NCBI GenBank assembly: GCA_036526195.1
Contig: DATCYZ010000045.1
Coordinates: 1-27,418 of the forward strand
DNA length: 27,418 nucleotides
Direction of reading: 5' to 3'
Source: DATCYZ01 sp036526195
GTDB lineage: Bacteria > Pseudomonadota > Gammaproteobacteria > Burkholderiales > SG8-39
Shown here: in pieces, positions 1 to 10,281 of the stretch
How positions within the stretch are numbered: position 1 is the first letter of the stretch
How the letters are laid out: each line of letters opens with the position of its first letter
The notes under the pieces: model-generated
Told to the model about the DNA's origin: nothing
Seen by the model: the letters and a program-made list of their open reading frames with translations, nothing else
The model's database searches: none
Made by a program: the position numbers and the translations under genes

Positions 1-96
1 CCGGGCCCCCTCGTCTGCATCGGCGTGCGCGATCGATTCGACCGGGTCGCGGTGGCGGCCGTGATCCGGGGCCTCGCGCCGGCTCGGGCCCTTTAG
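1..96 (+). CDS. C-terminal tail of an unrecognised protein (5' end outside window)
   Basis: Frame 1 is open from the first base to a TAG at 94-96 and gives 31 residues ending in RGLAPARAL. Nearly every codon ends in G or C, as in the real genes of this window, which supports a coding tail on the plus strand. The fragment is too short to assign a family. The stop codon touches the 16-bp palindrome at 96-111, so the following operon starts almost directly after this gene. It could still be chance, because stop-free stretches are common at this GC content. Confidence 0.4.
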   Translation, partial: PGPLVCIGVRDRFDRVAVAAVIRGLAPARAL

Positions 97-111
97 TAAC
101 GTATATGTTAC
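96..111. promoter_or_regulatory. 16-bp palindrome, copy 1 (candidate operator)
   Basis: GTAACGTATATGTTAC is an inverted repeat with GTAAC/GTTAC arms and an AT-rich centre, which stands out in this GC-rich sequence. A near-identical site, differing at two positions, lies at 15705-15720. It is 140 bp upstream of the PQQ-dependent dehydrogenase start and about 40 bp upstream of its candidate -35. Dyad sites of this size are typical of dimeric regulators (TetR, MarR, GntR types). No regulator gene is in the window. Confidence 0.5.
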
Positions 112-150
112 CATGTATGCCTGTCCTGCGGGCCATGCTGCGCTGCAGTA

Positions 151-179
151 TTGCGTGCGAGTTTCCATCGCGCTAGATT
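151..179 (+). promoter_or_regulatory. Candidate promoter for the PQQ dehydrogenase operon
   Basis: TTGCGT at 151-156 and TAGATT at 174-179 are separated by 17 bp. The -35 matches consensus at three of six bases and the -10 at four of six. A start near 186 would give a leader of about 65 nt before the ATG at 252. This is a weak match chosen mainly on spacing and position. Confidence 0.3.
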
Positions 180-251
180 GCGCGCCTCCGGGATCGCGTG
201 CCATGCACCGCGCCGGAGTCCACCCCCAAAACCGCTTCCGGAGAATCGACC

Positions 252-1466
252 ATGCAAACGTTCAGGATCGCGGCGGCTGCCACGCTCGCGGCCACCGTCA
301 GTTTTGCGTTCGCCCAGGACAAGCCCAAGCCCCCGCCCGCCTGGCACCAGGGCAAGCCCCCCGCGATGCTCGATTCGAAGCTCGCGCCGCTTGCCGGCAA
401 GCTGACCGAGACGCCGGCCGCGGAGATTCCCCTCGACAAGCTGAAGGTCCCCAAGGGCTTCAAGGTCGAGCTCTGGGCCACCGGCCTGCCCGGCGGTCGC
501 GCCATGGCGCGCGGCGACCAGGGCAAGATCTACGTCGGGACCCGTGGCCTCGGCCGTGTCTACGAGGTCAGCGATTCCGGCGACAAGCGCAGCGTGCGCG
601 TGGTCGTCGACAAGCTGGTCCAACCCGCGGGCGTTGCCTTCCAGGGCGGGTCGCTGTACGTGATGGCCATCGACAAGGTGCTGCGCTACGACGGCATCGA
701 GGACAAGCCCGATGTCGCGCCGGTCGACATGACCGAGAAGTTCGCGCTGCCGCCCGAGCAGCACCACAACTGGAAGTACATCGCCTTCGGCCCCGACAAG
801 AAGCTCTACGTCCCCTTCGGCGCACCGTGCAACATCTGCGAGCCGCCGCCCGAGTACGCGCAGATCCGGCGCTACAACGCGGACGGCTCCGGCATGGAGG
901 TGATCGCGAAGGGGGTTCGCAATTCGGTGGGCTTCGACTGGCATCCGAAGACCGGCCAGCTCTGGTTCACGGACCATGGCCGCGACTGGATGGGCGATGC
1001 CGGGCCGGAAGACGAGCTGAACCGGATCTCGAAAGCCGGCCAGAACTTCGGCTACCCCTACTGCCACGCCAACGGGGTGGCCGACCCGGACGTGAAGAAG
1101 GACAAGCCCTGCGACGGCGTGACGAAGCCCGTGGCACTGATGGGGCCGCACGCTGCCGTGATGGGCGTGAAGTTCTACACCGGCACGATGTTCCCGAAGG
1201 CGTACCAGGGGACGATGTTCATCGCGCGCAAGGGTTCGTGGAACCGCACCAAGAAGTTCGGCTACGACGTGGTGACCGTCAAGTCGGGCGCGGACGGCAA
1301 GAACGCGAAGCTCACGCCGTTCCTCACCGGCTTCATGGACCCGAAAGACGATTCCTTCTGGGGCCGGCCGGCGTACCTCCTGCAGATGCCCGACGGCGCG
1401 CTGTTGGTGTCCGACGAGCAGAACGGCGCCATCTATCGCGTGAGCTACGCGGGCGGCAAGAAGTAG
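252..1466 (+). CDS. PQQ-dependent sugar dehydrogenase (sorbosone dehydrogenase-like), periplasmic
   Basis: This 404-residue protein belongs to the soluble six-bladed beta-propeller quinoprotein family (sorbosone/aldose dehydrogenases), which oxidise sugars or other alcohols and aldehydes in the periplasm with PQQ. Residues 1-21 form a signal peptide ending AFA-Q. Family motifs are visible: GFKVELWATGLPGGRAM near 60-75, GVRNSVGFDWHP, HGRDWMGD followed by EDELNRI, and a closing blade with VSDEQNGAIYRV. The start at 252 is preferred over an in-frame ATG at 198 because GGAG lies 8 nt upstream and the signal peptide begins there. The gene is followed after 7 nt by a cytochrome c gene and then a PqqU-like receptor gene, which supports the PQQ assignment. 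The substrate is unknown. A cofactor-free propeller lactonase-like role is less likely given these neighbours. Confidence 0.82.
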   Translation: MQTFRIAAAATLAATVSFAFAQDKPKPPPAWHQGKPPAMLDSKLAPLAGKLTETPAAEIPLDKLKVPKGFKVELWATGLPGGRAMARGDQGKIYVGTRGLGRVYEVSDSGDKRSVRVVVDKLVQPAGVAFQGGSLYVMAIDKVLRYDGIEDKPDVAPVDMTEKFALPPEQHHNWKYIAFGPDKKLYVPFGAPCNICEPPPEYAQIRRYNADGSGMEVIAKGVRNSVGFDWHPKTGQLWFTDHGRDWMGDAGPEDELNRISKAGQNFGYPYCHANGVADPDVKKDKPCDGVTKPVALMGPHAAVMGVKFYTGTMFPKAYQGTMFIARKGSWNRTKKFGYDVVTVKSGADGKNAKLTPFLTGFMDPKDDSFWGRPAYLLQMPDGALLVSDEQNGAIYRVSYAGGKK

Positions 1467-1473
1467 CCGCCGC

Positions 1474-2064
1474 ATGGCGCATCGAACTGGGCGGTGGGCC
1501 GCTGCGCTCACCGCCCTTTTCCTTTGCACGGCCGAGGCGCAGGCGCCGGGCGCGTCACGCGCGGCGCCCGAGCGCGCGAAGCCCTGCGCCGCCTGCCACG
1601 GCGCAGACGGCAATTCCGTGCTGCCGGGCATCCCCTCGATCGCCGGCCAGCCGAAGGTGTTCATCGAGAACCTGCTGGTGCTTACGCGCGAAGGCCTGCG
1701 CGGCAGCCCGACCATGCAGACGCTGATGCACGGCGTGAAGGACGCCGAGATCCGCGAGCTGGCCGCGTATTTTTCCGCCCTGCCCGCGCGCTCGACGCCG
1801 GGACCGCTGGACAAGCCGATGTTCGAGCGCGGCCGTGCGCTCGCGGCGAAGATGCATTGCGGCAACTGTCACCGGCCCGACTACGCCGGACAGGCCCAGA
1901 TGCCGCGGCTCGCCGCGCAGCGCGAGGATTTCCTCAATGACATCCTCAGGTCCTACCGCGACAGCCCGCCCCCGGGAAGCGACACCATGATGGCGAGCGT
2001 GCTCTACCGCGTGCCGGACGCCGACCTGCGCGCGCTCGCGCACTACATGGCGCACCTGAAATGA
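1474..2064 (+). CDS. Diheme cytochrome c (c4-like), periplasmic
   Basis: This 196-residue protein has a signal peptide (about 1-24, ending AEAQA) and two class-I cytochrome c domains. Haem c attachment motifs are CAACH at 38-42 and CGNCH at 129-133. The second half carries conserved methionines (MMASVLYRV) that could be an axial haem ligand. The tandem two-haem layout and length match cytochrome c4-type electron carriers. Lying between a PQQ dehydrogenase gene and a PQQ-type receptor gene, it probably takes electrons from PQQH2 and passes them to the respiratory chain. The start codon has only a weak ribosome-binding site, so translation may depend on the upstream gene 7 nt away. Its end overlaps the next start in an ATGA arrangement. 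Confidence 0.88.
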   Translation: MAHRTGRWAAALTALFLCTAEAQAPGASRAAPERAKPCAACHGADGNSVLPGIPSIAGQPKVFIENLLVLTREGLRGSPTMQTLMHGVKDAEIRELAAYFSALPARSTPGPLDKPMFERGRALAAKMHCGNCHRPDYAGQAQMPRLAAQREDFLNDILRSYRDSPPPGSDTMMASVLYRVPDADLRALAHYMAHLK

Positions 2065-4106
2065 CGCGAACGCTGGCCGGCCTTGTGCTGCTCGCACCCA
2101 GCCTCGTGCTGGCGCAGGCCTCGGGCGAGGGCATCACGGTCACCGCCACCCGCGTCGAGCGTCCCGTCCTCGAAATCCCGGCCTCGATCGACCGCGTCTA
2201 CGGCGAGGACTTCCGCTTCGCGCGGCCGCAGGTGAACCTGTCGGAAGCGCTCGGCGCGGTGCCGGGCCTGGTGGTGCAAAACCGTCACAACTACGCGCAG
2301 GACCTGCAGGTCTCCTCGCGCGGCTTCGGCACCCGCGCGAGCTTCGGCATCCGCGGCATCCGCCTGATCGCCGACGGCATCCCGGCCAGCATGCCCGACG
2401 GGCAGGGACAGGCGGCGCACTTCGACCTCGGTTCGGCCGGACGCATCGAGGTGCTGCGCGGCCCCTTTGCGGCGATGCACGGCAATGCCTCGGGCGGCGT
2501 GATCAACGTCATGACGGCGCAGCCGGCGCCGGGCATGAGCGGCGACCTGTCGTTCGGGTCCTGGGGCACGCAGCGCGTCGCGCTGCAGGCCGCCGGGGAC
2601 GCCTGGATGGCGAGCGCCTCGCGCTTCGACACCGAAGGCTGGCGGCGCCACAGCGCCGCGCGCCGCGACCTGTTCAACGCCAGGGCCAGCCTCGCGCTTG
2701 GCGCATCGACGAACCTGACGCTGGTCGCAAACGCGCTCGATGCGCCCGACACCCAGGATCCCCTAGGCCTGACGCGCGCGCAAATGACGGCCGATGCGCG
2801 ACAGGCGGTGGCGCAGGCCCTCAGCTTCGACACCCGCAAGACCGTGCGCCAGCAGCAGGCGGGCGCCACGCTCACGCATCGCTTCGACGGCGCCGCGCTC
2901 ACGGCGAGCGCCTGGGGCGGCGCGCGCGAGGTGCGCCAGTTCCTCGGCTTTGCGGGCAGCACGCCGGTCACCACCTCGGGCGGCGTGGTGGACCTCGACC
3001 GCGGGTTCGGCGGGGCCACCCTGCAACTGACGCACGACACCGCGCTCCTCGGCCGCAGGGCGACCCTGGTCGCGGGACTCGAGATCGAGCGCATGGCCGA
3101 GCGCCGCAAGGGCTTCGTCAACGCCAATGGCACGCTCGGCGCGCTGCGCCGGGACGAGGACGACACCGTCACCAGCCGCGCGCTCTACCTGCAGGGGGAA
3201 TGGCGCTTCGCCGGGCGCTGGATCGCGCTGGCGGGCCTGCGCACGAACCGGGTGTCGTTTCGCGCCGAGGACTTCTTCATCGTGCCCGGCAATCCGGACG
3301 ACAGCGGCCGGCGCGACTACCGCGCCACCACCCCGGCGTTCGGCCTGCTGTATCGCGTCTCCCCGTCGATGAGCGTGTACGCGAACACCGGTCGCGGCTT
3401 CGAGACGCCGACCTTCGCCGAACTCGCGCACCGGAACCTCGGCAGCGGGCTCAATTTCGCCCTCGCCCCCTCGCGCAGCCGCCACCTCGAGGCCGGGGTC
3501 AAGGCGGCGTTCGGCAGCGCGCTGCGGGTCAACGGGGCGCTCTTCGACATCGAAACCTGGGACGAGATCGTGGTCGACGCGTCCGCGGGCGGGCGCACCA
3601 CCTTCAGGAATGCCGGCCGCACGCGGCGCAGCGGCGTCGAGTTCGCGCTCGAGGCGACGCTGCCCGCGGGCTTCGACACCCGCCTCGCCTGGACCCGGTT
3701 GGACGCGCGCTTTCGCGACGGCTTCAGCAGCGGCACGCCGCCGGTCGCGGTGGCGGCGGGAAACCTGCTGCCGGGCGCACCCCGCACCCATGCCAGTGCG
3801 ATGCTGCGCTGGCGGCACGCCGCGAGCGGCTTCACCCTTTCGCTGGAAGCCGAGCACAGGTCGCGCGTCGCGGTGAACGACGTCAATTCCGAGTTTGCGG
3901 ACGCCTACACGGTGGCGTCGCTCGCGGGCGGTTTCACGCAGCAGGGCGCGCGTTGGAAATTCTCCGAGTTCGTGCGCATCGACAATCTCGCCGACCGGCG
4001 CCATGCCGGCTCGGTGATCGTCAATGAGGGGAACGGGCGCTTCTTCGAGCCCGCACCGGGGCGCAGCGTGCTGGTCGGCGTGCAGGCACGCCTGCTGCTG
4101 GACTGA
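2061..4106 (+). CDS. pqqU: TonB-dependent outer-membrane receptor, PqqU (YncD)-like, probable PQQ importer
   Basis: This is a 681-residue outer-membrane beta-barrel receptor with a signal peptide (MTRTLAGLV..., cleaved near 20) and a plug domain. Several stretches closely resemble E. coli YncD as I recall it: VNLSEALGAVPGLVVQNR, NYAQDLQVSSRGFG, GIPASMPDGQGQ, VLRGPFAAMHGNASGG, GRGFETPTFAEL, DEIVVDASAGGRTTFRNAG and the terminal GSVIVNEGNGRFFEPAPGR. YncD has been renamed PqqU because it imports the redox cofactor PQQ. The ATG overlaps the cytochrome stop by 4 nt, so the three genes are one translationally coupled unit. An enzyme needing PQQ two genes upstream strengthens the assignment. It could instead carry another ligand such as a siderophore, but the motif agreement and context argue for PQQ. 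Confidence 0.85.
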   Translation: MTRTLAGLVLLAPSLVLAQASGEGITVTATRVERPVLEIPASIDRVYGEDFRFARPQVNLSEALGAVPGLVVQNRHNYAQDLQVSSRGFGTRASFGIRGIRLIADGIPASMPDGQGQAAHFDLGSAGRIEVLRGPFAAMHGNASGGVINVMTAQPAPGMSGDLSFGSWGTQRVALQAAGDAWMASASRFDTEGWRRHSAARRDLFNARASLALGASTNLTLVANALDAPDTQDPLGLTRAQMTADARQAVAQALSFDTRKTVRQQQAGATLTHRFDGAALTASAWGGAREVRQFLGFAGSTPVTTSGGVVDLDRGFGGATLQLTHDTALLGRRATLVAGLEIERMAERRKGFVNANGTLGALRRDEDDTVTSRALYLQGEWRFAGRWIALAGLRTNRVSFRAEDFFIVPGNPDDSGRRDYRATTPAFGLLYRVSPSMSVYANTGRGFETPTFAELAHRNLGSGLNFALAPSRSRHLEAGVKAAFGSALRVNGALFDIETWDEIVVDASAGGRTTFRNAGRTRRSGVEFALEATLPAGFDTRLAWTRLDARFRDGFSSGTPPVAVAAGNLLPGAPRTHASAMLRWRHAASGFTLSLEAEHRSRVAVNDVNSEFADAYTVASLAGGFTQQGARWKFSEFVRIDNLADRRHAGSVIVNEGNGRFFEPAPGRSVLVGVQARLLLD

Positions 4107-4109
4107 GGG

Positions 4110-6857
<2,748 letters not shown>

Positions 6858-6876
6858 CCGCGAACCCCGGATTCGA

Positions 6877-6899
6877 CGCTTGCGCGATCAGCGCAAGCG
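6877..6899. promoter_or_regulatory. Perfect 9-bp inverted repeat upstream of the kinase gene
   Basis: CGCTTGCGC and GCGCAAGCG flank a 5-nt GATCA loop. It sits 20-42 nt upstream of the kinase ATG (minus strand). It could be an operator or a stem-loop in the kinase mRNA leader. It is too close to the start codon and lacks a T-tract, so it is not a terminator of the kinase gene. Confidence 0.5.
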
Positions 6900-6960
6900 C
6901 CGGATTTTGTGGAACCTTTTGCATACTTGGGCGATATCGTACCGGCACTTGCGGCAATCA

Positions 6961-6966
6961 TACAAT
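6961..6966 (+). promoter_or_regulatory. Candidate -10 element upstream of the SDR gene at 7066
   Basis: TACAAT matches the -10 consensus at five of six bases in an AT-richer part of the 208-bp divergent gap (6858-7065). No good -35 is found 16-18 bp upstream (CGTACC is the nearest). On the other strand TTGTAT and TACGAT, 18 bp apart, could serve the kinase gene. Both assignments are weak. Confidence 0.25.
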
Positions 6967-7065
6967 CAATCTTCGGCTTGGCCGAGTCCCCCGGCGCGGA
7001 AAAGCTGAACTAGTTCCTGCTGCACCGCCGGATAATCCGCTTGATCCGCGCCGAAAAGGAGCGTC

Positions 7066-7866
7066 ATGAGCGATCGTTTGCATGGAAAAGTGGCACTGGT
7101 GCTGGGCGCCGGCTCGGTGGGAGAGGGCGTCGGCAACGGGCGCGCGATCACGATGCTGTTTGCCCGGGAAGGCGCGCGGGTTGCCGGCGTCGACCTGCGC
7201 CTCGATGCCGTCGAGGACACGCGGCACCGGATGGCCGACGAGGGGCTGGACCTGCTCGCCCTGGCGGCGGATGTCACCGACGAGCGCGCGTTACGCGACG
7301 CCGTCGATGCCACAGTGTCAAAATTTGGCAGAATCGACATCCTGGTCAACAACGTCGGCGGCAGCATTCCCGGCGGGCCGGAGGAGATCGAACCCGACGC
7401 CTGGCGGGGCCAGTTCGAGCACAACCTGCACTACGTCTACCTGTCGACGCGCATCGTCGCGCCGCTGATGGTGAAGCAGGGCGGCGGCGCCATCGTCAAT
7501 CTGTCGTCCATCGCCGGGCTGCGCCATCTCGGCAACGAATTGGCCGCCTACGCCGCGGCCAAGGCCGGCCTGCAGCACTTTTCGCGCGTCACGGCGGTAC
7601 GTTATGCGCCGCACAATGTGCGCGTCAACACCGTGATTCCCGGCCTGATGAATACCCCGCTGGTCGCGGCACGCCTCGCGGCCTCGCAGACCGGGGGCGA
7701 CGTGCAGGCATTGATCTCGAAACGAGATGCCCGCCCGCCGATGGGCCGCATGGGCGATGCCTGGGACGTCGCCTGGGCCGCGCTCTATCTCGCCTCGGAC
7801 GAGGCGAAGTACGTCACCGGCGCGGAAATCGTGGTCGACGGCGGTCTCACGGCCACCGCCCGCTGA
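7066..7866 (+). CDS. Short-chain dehydrogenase/reductase (SDR)
   Basis: This 266-residue classical SDR has a Rossmann-fold nicotinamide-binding start (VALVLGAGSVGEG...), NNVGG in place of the usual NNAG, IVNLSS with the catalytic Ser, and YAAAK with catalytic Tyr162 and Lys166. The C-terminal VTGAEIVVDGGLTA is typical of the family. The glycine-rich loop (residues 14-25, GAGSVGEGVGNG) is longer than the usual TGxxxGIG, a form seen in a subset of SDRs. AAGGAG 5 nt before the ATG supports the start. The gene is divergent from the kinase gene and converges on the coxL-like gene with a 12-nt gap. The substrate cannot be predicted. A 3-oxoacyl or alcohol substrate is typical for the family. Confidence 0.85.
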   Translation: MSDRLHGKVALVLGAGSVGEGVGNGRAITMLFAREGARVAGVDLRLDAVEDTRHRMADEGLDLLALAADVTDERALRDAVDATVSKFGRIDILVNNVGGSIPGGPEEIEPDAWRGQFEHNLHYVYLSTRIVAPLMVKQGGGAIVNLSSIAGLRHLGNELAAYAAAKAGLQHFSRVTAVRYAPHNVRVNTVIPGLMNTPLVAARLAASQTGGDVQALISKRDARPPMGRMGDAWDVAWAALYLASDEAKYVTGAEIVVDGGLTATAR

Positions 7867-7878
7867 ATCCGGCGCGCC

Positions 7879-10215
7879 TCAGCCCGCGGTCAGGTCCCCG
7901 ACCGCAAAGGCGCGCGGCTGCCCGGCCTTCGCCGCGGCAAGCGCCGCCCAGACCCGGTGCGGGCTCGCCGGCATGTCGAAGGCTTCGACACCCGCGGGAC
8001 GCATGGCGTCGAGGATGGCGTTCATCAGGCAGGGCATCGAGCCGGTGACGCCGGCCTCGCCCACGCCCTTCGCGCCCAGCGGATTGCCGGCGGTCGGCAC
8101 CGGATGCTCGAGCACGCGCAGGTTGTTCACCACCACCGCGCGCGGCATGGGGTAATCCATGAAGCTGCCGGTGAGCAACTGCCCCGAGTCCGGATCGAAC
8201 ACCGCCTGCTCGCCGAGGATGTGGCCGGCGCCCTGCGTGATCCCGCCCTGCATCTGCCCCTCGACGATCTGGTGGTTGATGATGTTGCCGGAGTCGTCCA
8301 CCGCGACATAGGCCACCACCTCGGTCTCGCCGGTCTCGGGGTCGATCTCGACCTCCGAGACATGGCAGCCGTTCGGGAAGGTCGCGCCCACCTTGCGGTC
8401 CTTCAGGTCGACGTTCAGCGCGCCCGGGTGCGCCTTGGCGATCGACAGGATCGACAATTCGCGGTCGGTGCCCTTGACGCGATAGCGCCCCTCGGCAAAC
8501 TCGATGTCCGCCGCGGCCGTTTCGAGGTCTTCCGCCGCCAGCGCAAGGCCCTTCTCCACCGATTCCTGCGAGGCCCAGAGCAGCGCGCTGCCCATGCCGA
8601 GCACCGAGCGCGAGCCGCCGGTCGGATTGCCGGTGATCACGCGATCGGCCTCCGCGGTCTTCAGGCGGATCGATTCCATCTCGATGCCAAGCGCGCGCGA
8701 GACGATCTGCGCGTAGGTCGTCAAATGGCCCTGGCCGTGGTTGTGCGAGGCGACGCGCAGCGTGACGCCGCCCTCGGCATCCCACTCGATCACCGCCTGG
8801 TCGTACGGCGCGAAGCCGCCGGCCGCGCTCGACTCGATGTACGAGGACATGCCGCGACCGCGCAGCCGGCCGCGCTTCGCCGCCTCGGCGCGACGCTTCT
8901 CGAATCCCGCCCAGTCGGATTCACGCAGCGCCTTGTCGAGCACGCCGGAAAAATCGCCGCAGTCGTACTCGAAGCCGGTGACGATCCTGTACGGGAACTT
9001 CGAATTCGGCACCAGGTTGCGGCGCCGCAGTTCCGCCGGGTCCATGCCGAGCGCATGGGCCGCTTCGTCGACCAGGCGTTCGATGGCGTAGGAACTCACC
9101 GGCCGGCCGGCCCCGCGGTAGGCGGCGGTCGGCACGGTGTTGGTCATCACGAGGCGCGCGCGCACGTGCACCGCCTGCACGTCGTACACCCCGCTCGCCA
9201 CGTTGACGAGGTTCACGGTGTTGACGAAGGTGCCGGTGTAGGCCACGTAGGCGCCGAGGTTCGAGACGTAGTCGAAGCGCATGCCGAGGATGCGCCCGTC
9301 GGCGTCGAGCGCGATCTCGCTGCCGTGCCCGACGTCGCGCGCCTGCTCGTCGGCGAGGAACATTTCCGAACGCGTGCCGACCCACTTCACCGGCCGGCCG
9401 AGCTTCTTTGCCGCGAACAGCAGCACGCAATATTCCGGGTAGGTGTTGAAGCGCACACCGAAGCCGCCGCCGACCTCCTCGGCCACGATGCGCACGTCCT
9501 CCGGCGGCACGCCGAGCACCGGCCCGGTCTGGTTGCGCATCGCCGACGCCCCTTGCGTGCAGGCGTAGAGCCGGTACACGCCCTCGTCCACGGCCCATTC
9601 GCCGACCGCGGCGCGCGGCTCCATCGGGTTGCCCACCACGCGCGTGTGGTACGCAGAAAGCTTGACGATCTTCGCGGCGCGCGCGAACGCGGCCTCGGTG
9701 GCCGCGGCGTCGCCGCCCTCGAAATCGAGCAGCAGATTGCCCGGGACGTCGTCATGCAGCAGCGGCGCGCCGGGTTCGAGCGCCGCGCGCGCATCCACCA
9801 CCGCGGGCAGGTCTTCGCAGTCCACCACGATGGCTTCGGCGGCGTCCTGCGCAAGCGCCGCGCTTTCGGCAACGACCATCGCCAGCGGTTCACCGACGTA
9901 GCGGATGCGGTCCTGCGCGAGCACCGGGTGGTCCGGCTTCAGTTGTTCCGTGCCGCCGCGTCCCTTCATCGGCGCCGCCGCCGGCATGCCCTTGAGGCCC
10001 GCGGCGGCGATGTCCTCGCCGGTGTACACCGCCACCACGCCCGGCATGGCGCGCGCGGCAGCGGTGTCGATCGACACGATGCGCGCGTGCGCGCGGTCGG
10101 CGCGCAGAAAGTGCCCGTACGCCTGCCCGGGCAGATTCCAGTCGGATACGTATCGGCCGCGGCCCTGCAGCATGCGCGCGTCCTCCAGCCTTCCCTTGCC
10201 GCCGAATTTTGTCAT
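7879..10215 (-). CDS. Molybdopterin-binding large subunit of xanthine dehydrogenase/CO dehydrogenase family (orphan, form II CoxL-like)
   Basis: This 778-residue protein covers the full molybdenum hydroxylase large subunit. It has an N-terminal aldehyde-oxidase hammerhead domain (GRGRYVSDWNLPGQAYGHFL...), GGGFGVRFN, AYRGAGR near residue 363 and GVGEAGVTGS with the catalytic Glu near 718. AYRGAGR is the active-site signature of form II CoxL-like enzymes rather than the AYxCSFR of true aerobic CO dehydrogenases. CO oxidation is therefore doubtful and another hydroxylation is likely. The FAD (CoxM) and iron-sulfur (CoxS) subunits are not adjacent and must be encoded elsewhere if used. The start at 10215 is chosen over 10257 because the upstream option lies inside a terminator hairpin. 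TACAAT is 6 nt before this ATG and there is no Shine-Dalgarno sequence, so the transcript may be leaderless. Confidence 0.87.
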   Translation of the reverse strand: MTKFGGKGRLEDARMLQGRGRYVSDWNLPGQAYGHFLRADRAHARIVSIDTAAARAMPGVVAVYTGEDIAAAGLKGMPAAAPMKGRGGTEQLKPDHPVLAQDRIRYVGEPLAMVVAESAALAQDAAEAIVVDCEDLPAVVDARAALEPGAPLLHDDVPGNLLLDFEGGDAAATEAAFARAAKIVKLSAYHTRVVGNPMEPRAAVGEWAVDEGVYRLYACTQGASAMRNQTGPVLGVPPEDVRIVAEEVGGGFGVRFNTYPEYCVLLFAAKKLGRPVKWVGTRSEMFLADEQARDVGHGSEIALDADGRILGMRFDYVSNLGAYVAYTGTFVNTVNLVNVASGVYDVQAVHVRARLVMTNTVPTAAYRGAGRPVSSYAIERLVDEAAHALGMDPAELRRRNLVPNSKFPYRIVTGFEYDCGDFSGVLDKALRESDWAGFEKRRAEAAKRGRLRGRGMSSYIESSAAGGFAPYDQAVIEWDAEGGVTLRVASHNHGQGHLTTYAQIVSRALGIEMESIRLKTAEADRVITGNPTGGSRSVLGMGSALLWASQESVEKGLALAAEDLETAAADIEFAEGRYRVKGTDRELSILSIAKAHPGALNVDLKDRKVGATFPNGCHVSEVEIDPETGETEVVAYVAVDDSGNIINHQIVEGQMQGGITQGAGHILGEQAVFDPDSGQLLTGSFMDYPMPRAVVVNNLRVLEHPVPTAGNPLGAKGVGEAGVTGSMPCLMNAILDAMRPAGVEAFDMPASPHRVWAALAAAKAGQPRAFAVGDLTAG

Positions 10216-10221
10216 GTGCGG

Positions 10222-10227
10222 ATTGTA
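10222..10227 (-). promoter_or_regulatory. Candidate -10 of the coxL-like gene, leaderless arrangement
   Basis: On the minus strand TACAAT is followed by six bases and then ATG, which would put the transcription start on the A of the start codon. The hexamer directly follows the T-tract of the upstream gene's terminator. No convincing -35 is seen. Confidence 0.4.
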
Positions 10228-10229
10228 GG

Positions 10230-10255
10230 AAAAAAAACGCCCGCTCGGGGCGGGC
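10230..10255 (-). terminator. Rho-independent terminator of the FecR-like gene
   Basis: Read on the minus strand, GCCCGC, a 5-nt loop and GCGGGC are followed by G and eight T residues (10237 down to 10230). It lies 26 nt beyond the stop of the FecR-like gene and just before the coxL-like promoter, so it separates the two transcripts. Confidence 0.85.
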
Positions 10256-10281
10256 ATTTTCGAACCGGACGGCGGCAGGCG

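Noticed and set aside
108..1865. Long minus-strand open frame of 585 codons opposite the PQQ dehydrogenase and cytochrome genes
   Set aside because: The product is Arg/Ala/His-rich without any family motif. The plus strand holds two clear genes with signal peptides and catalytic motifs, so this is an antisense shadow of GC-rich codons.
7879..10215. Aerobic carbon monoxide dehydrogenase large subunit
   Set aside because: The active-site motif is AYRGAGR rather than AYxCSFR, and no CoxM, CoxS or maturation genes are near.
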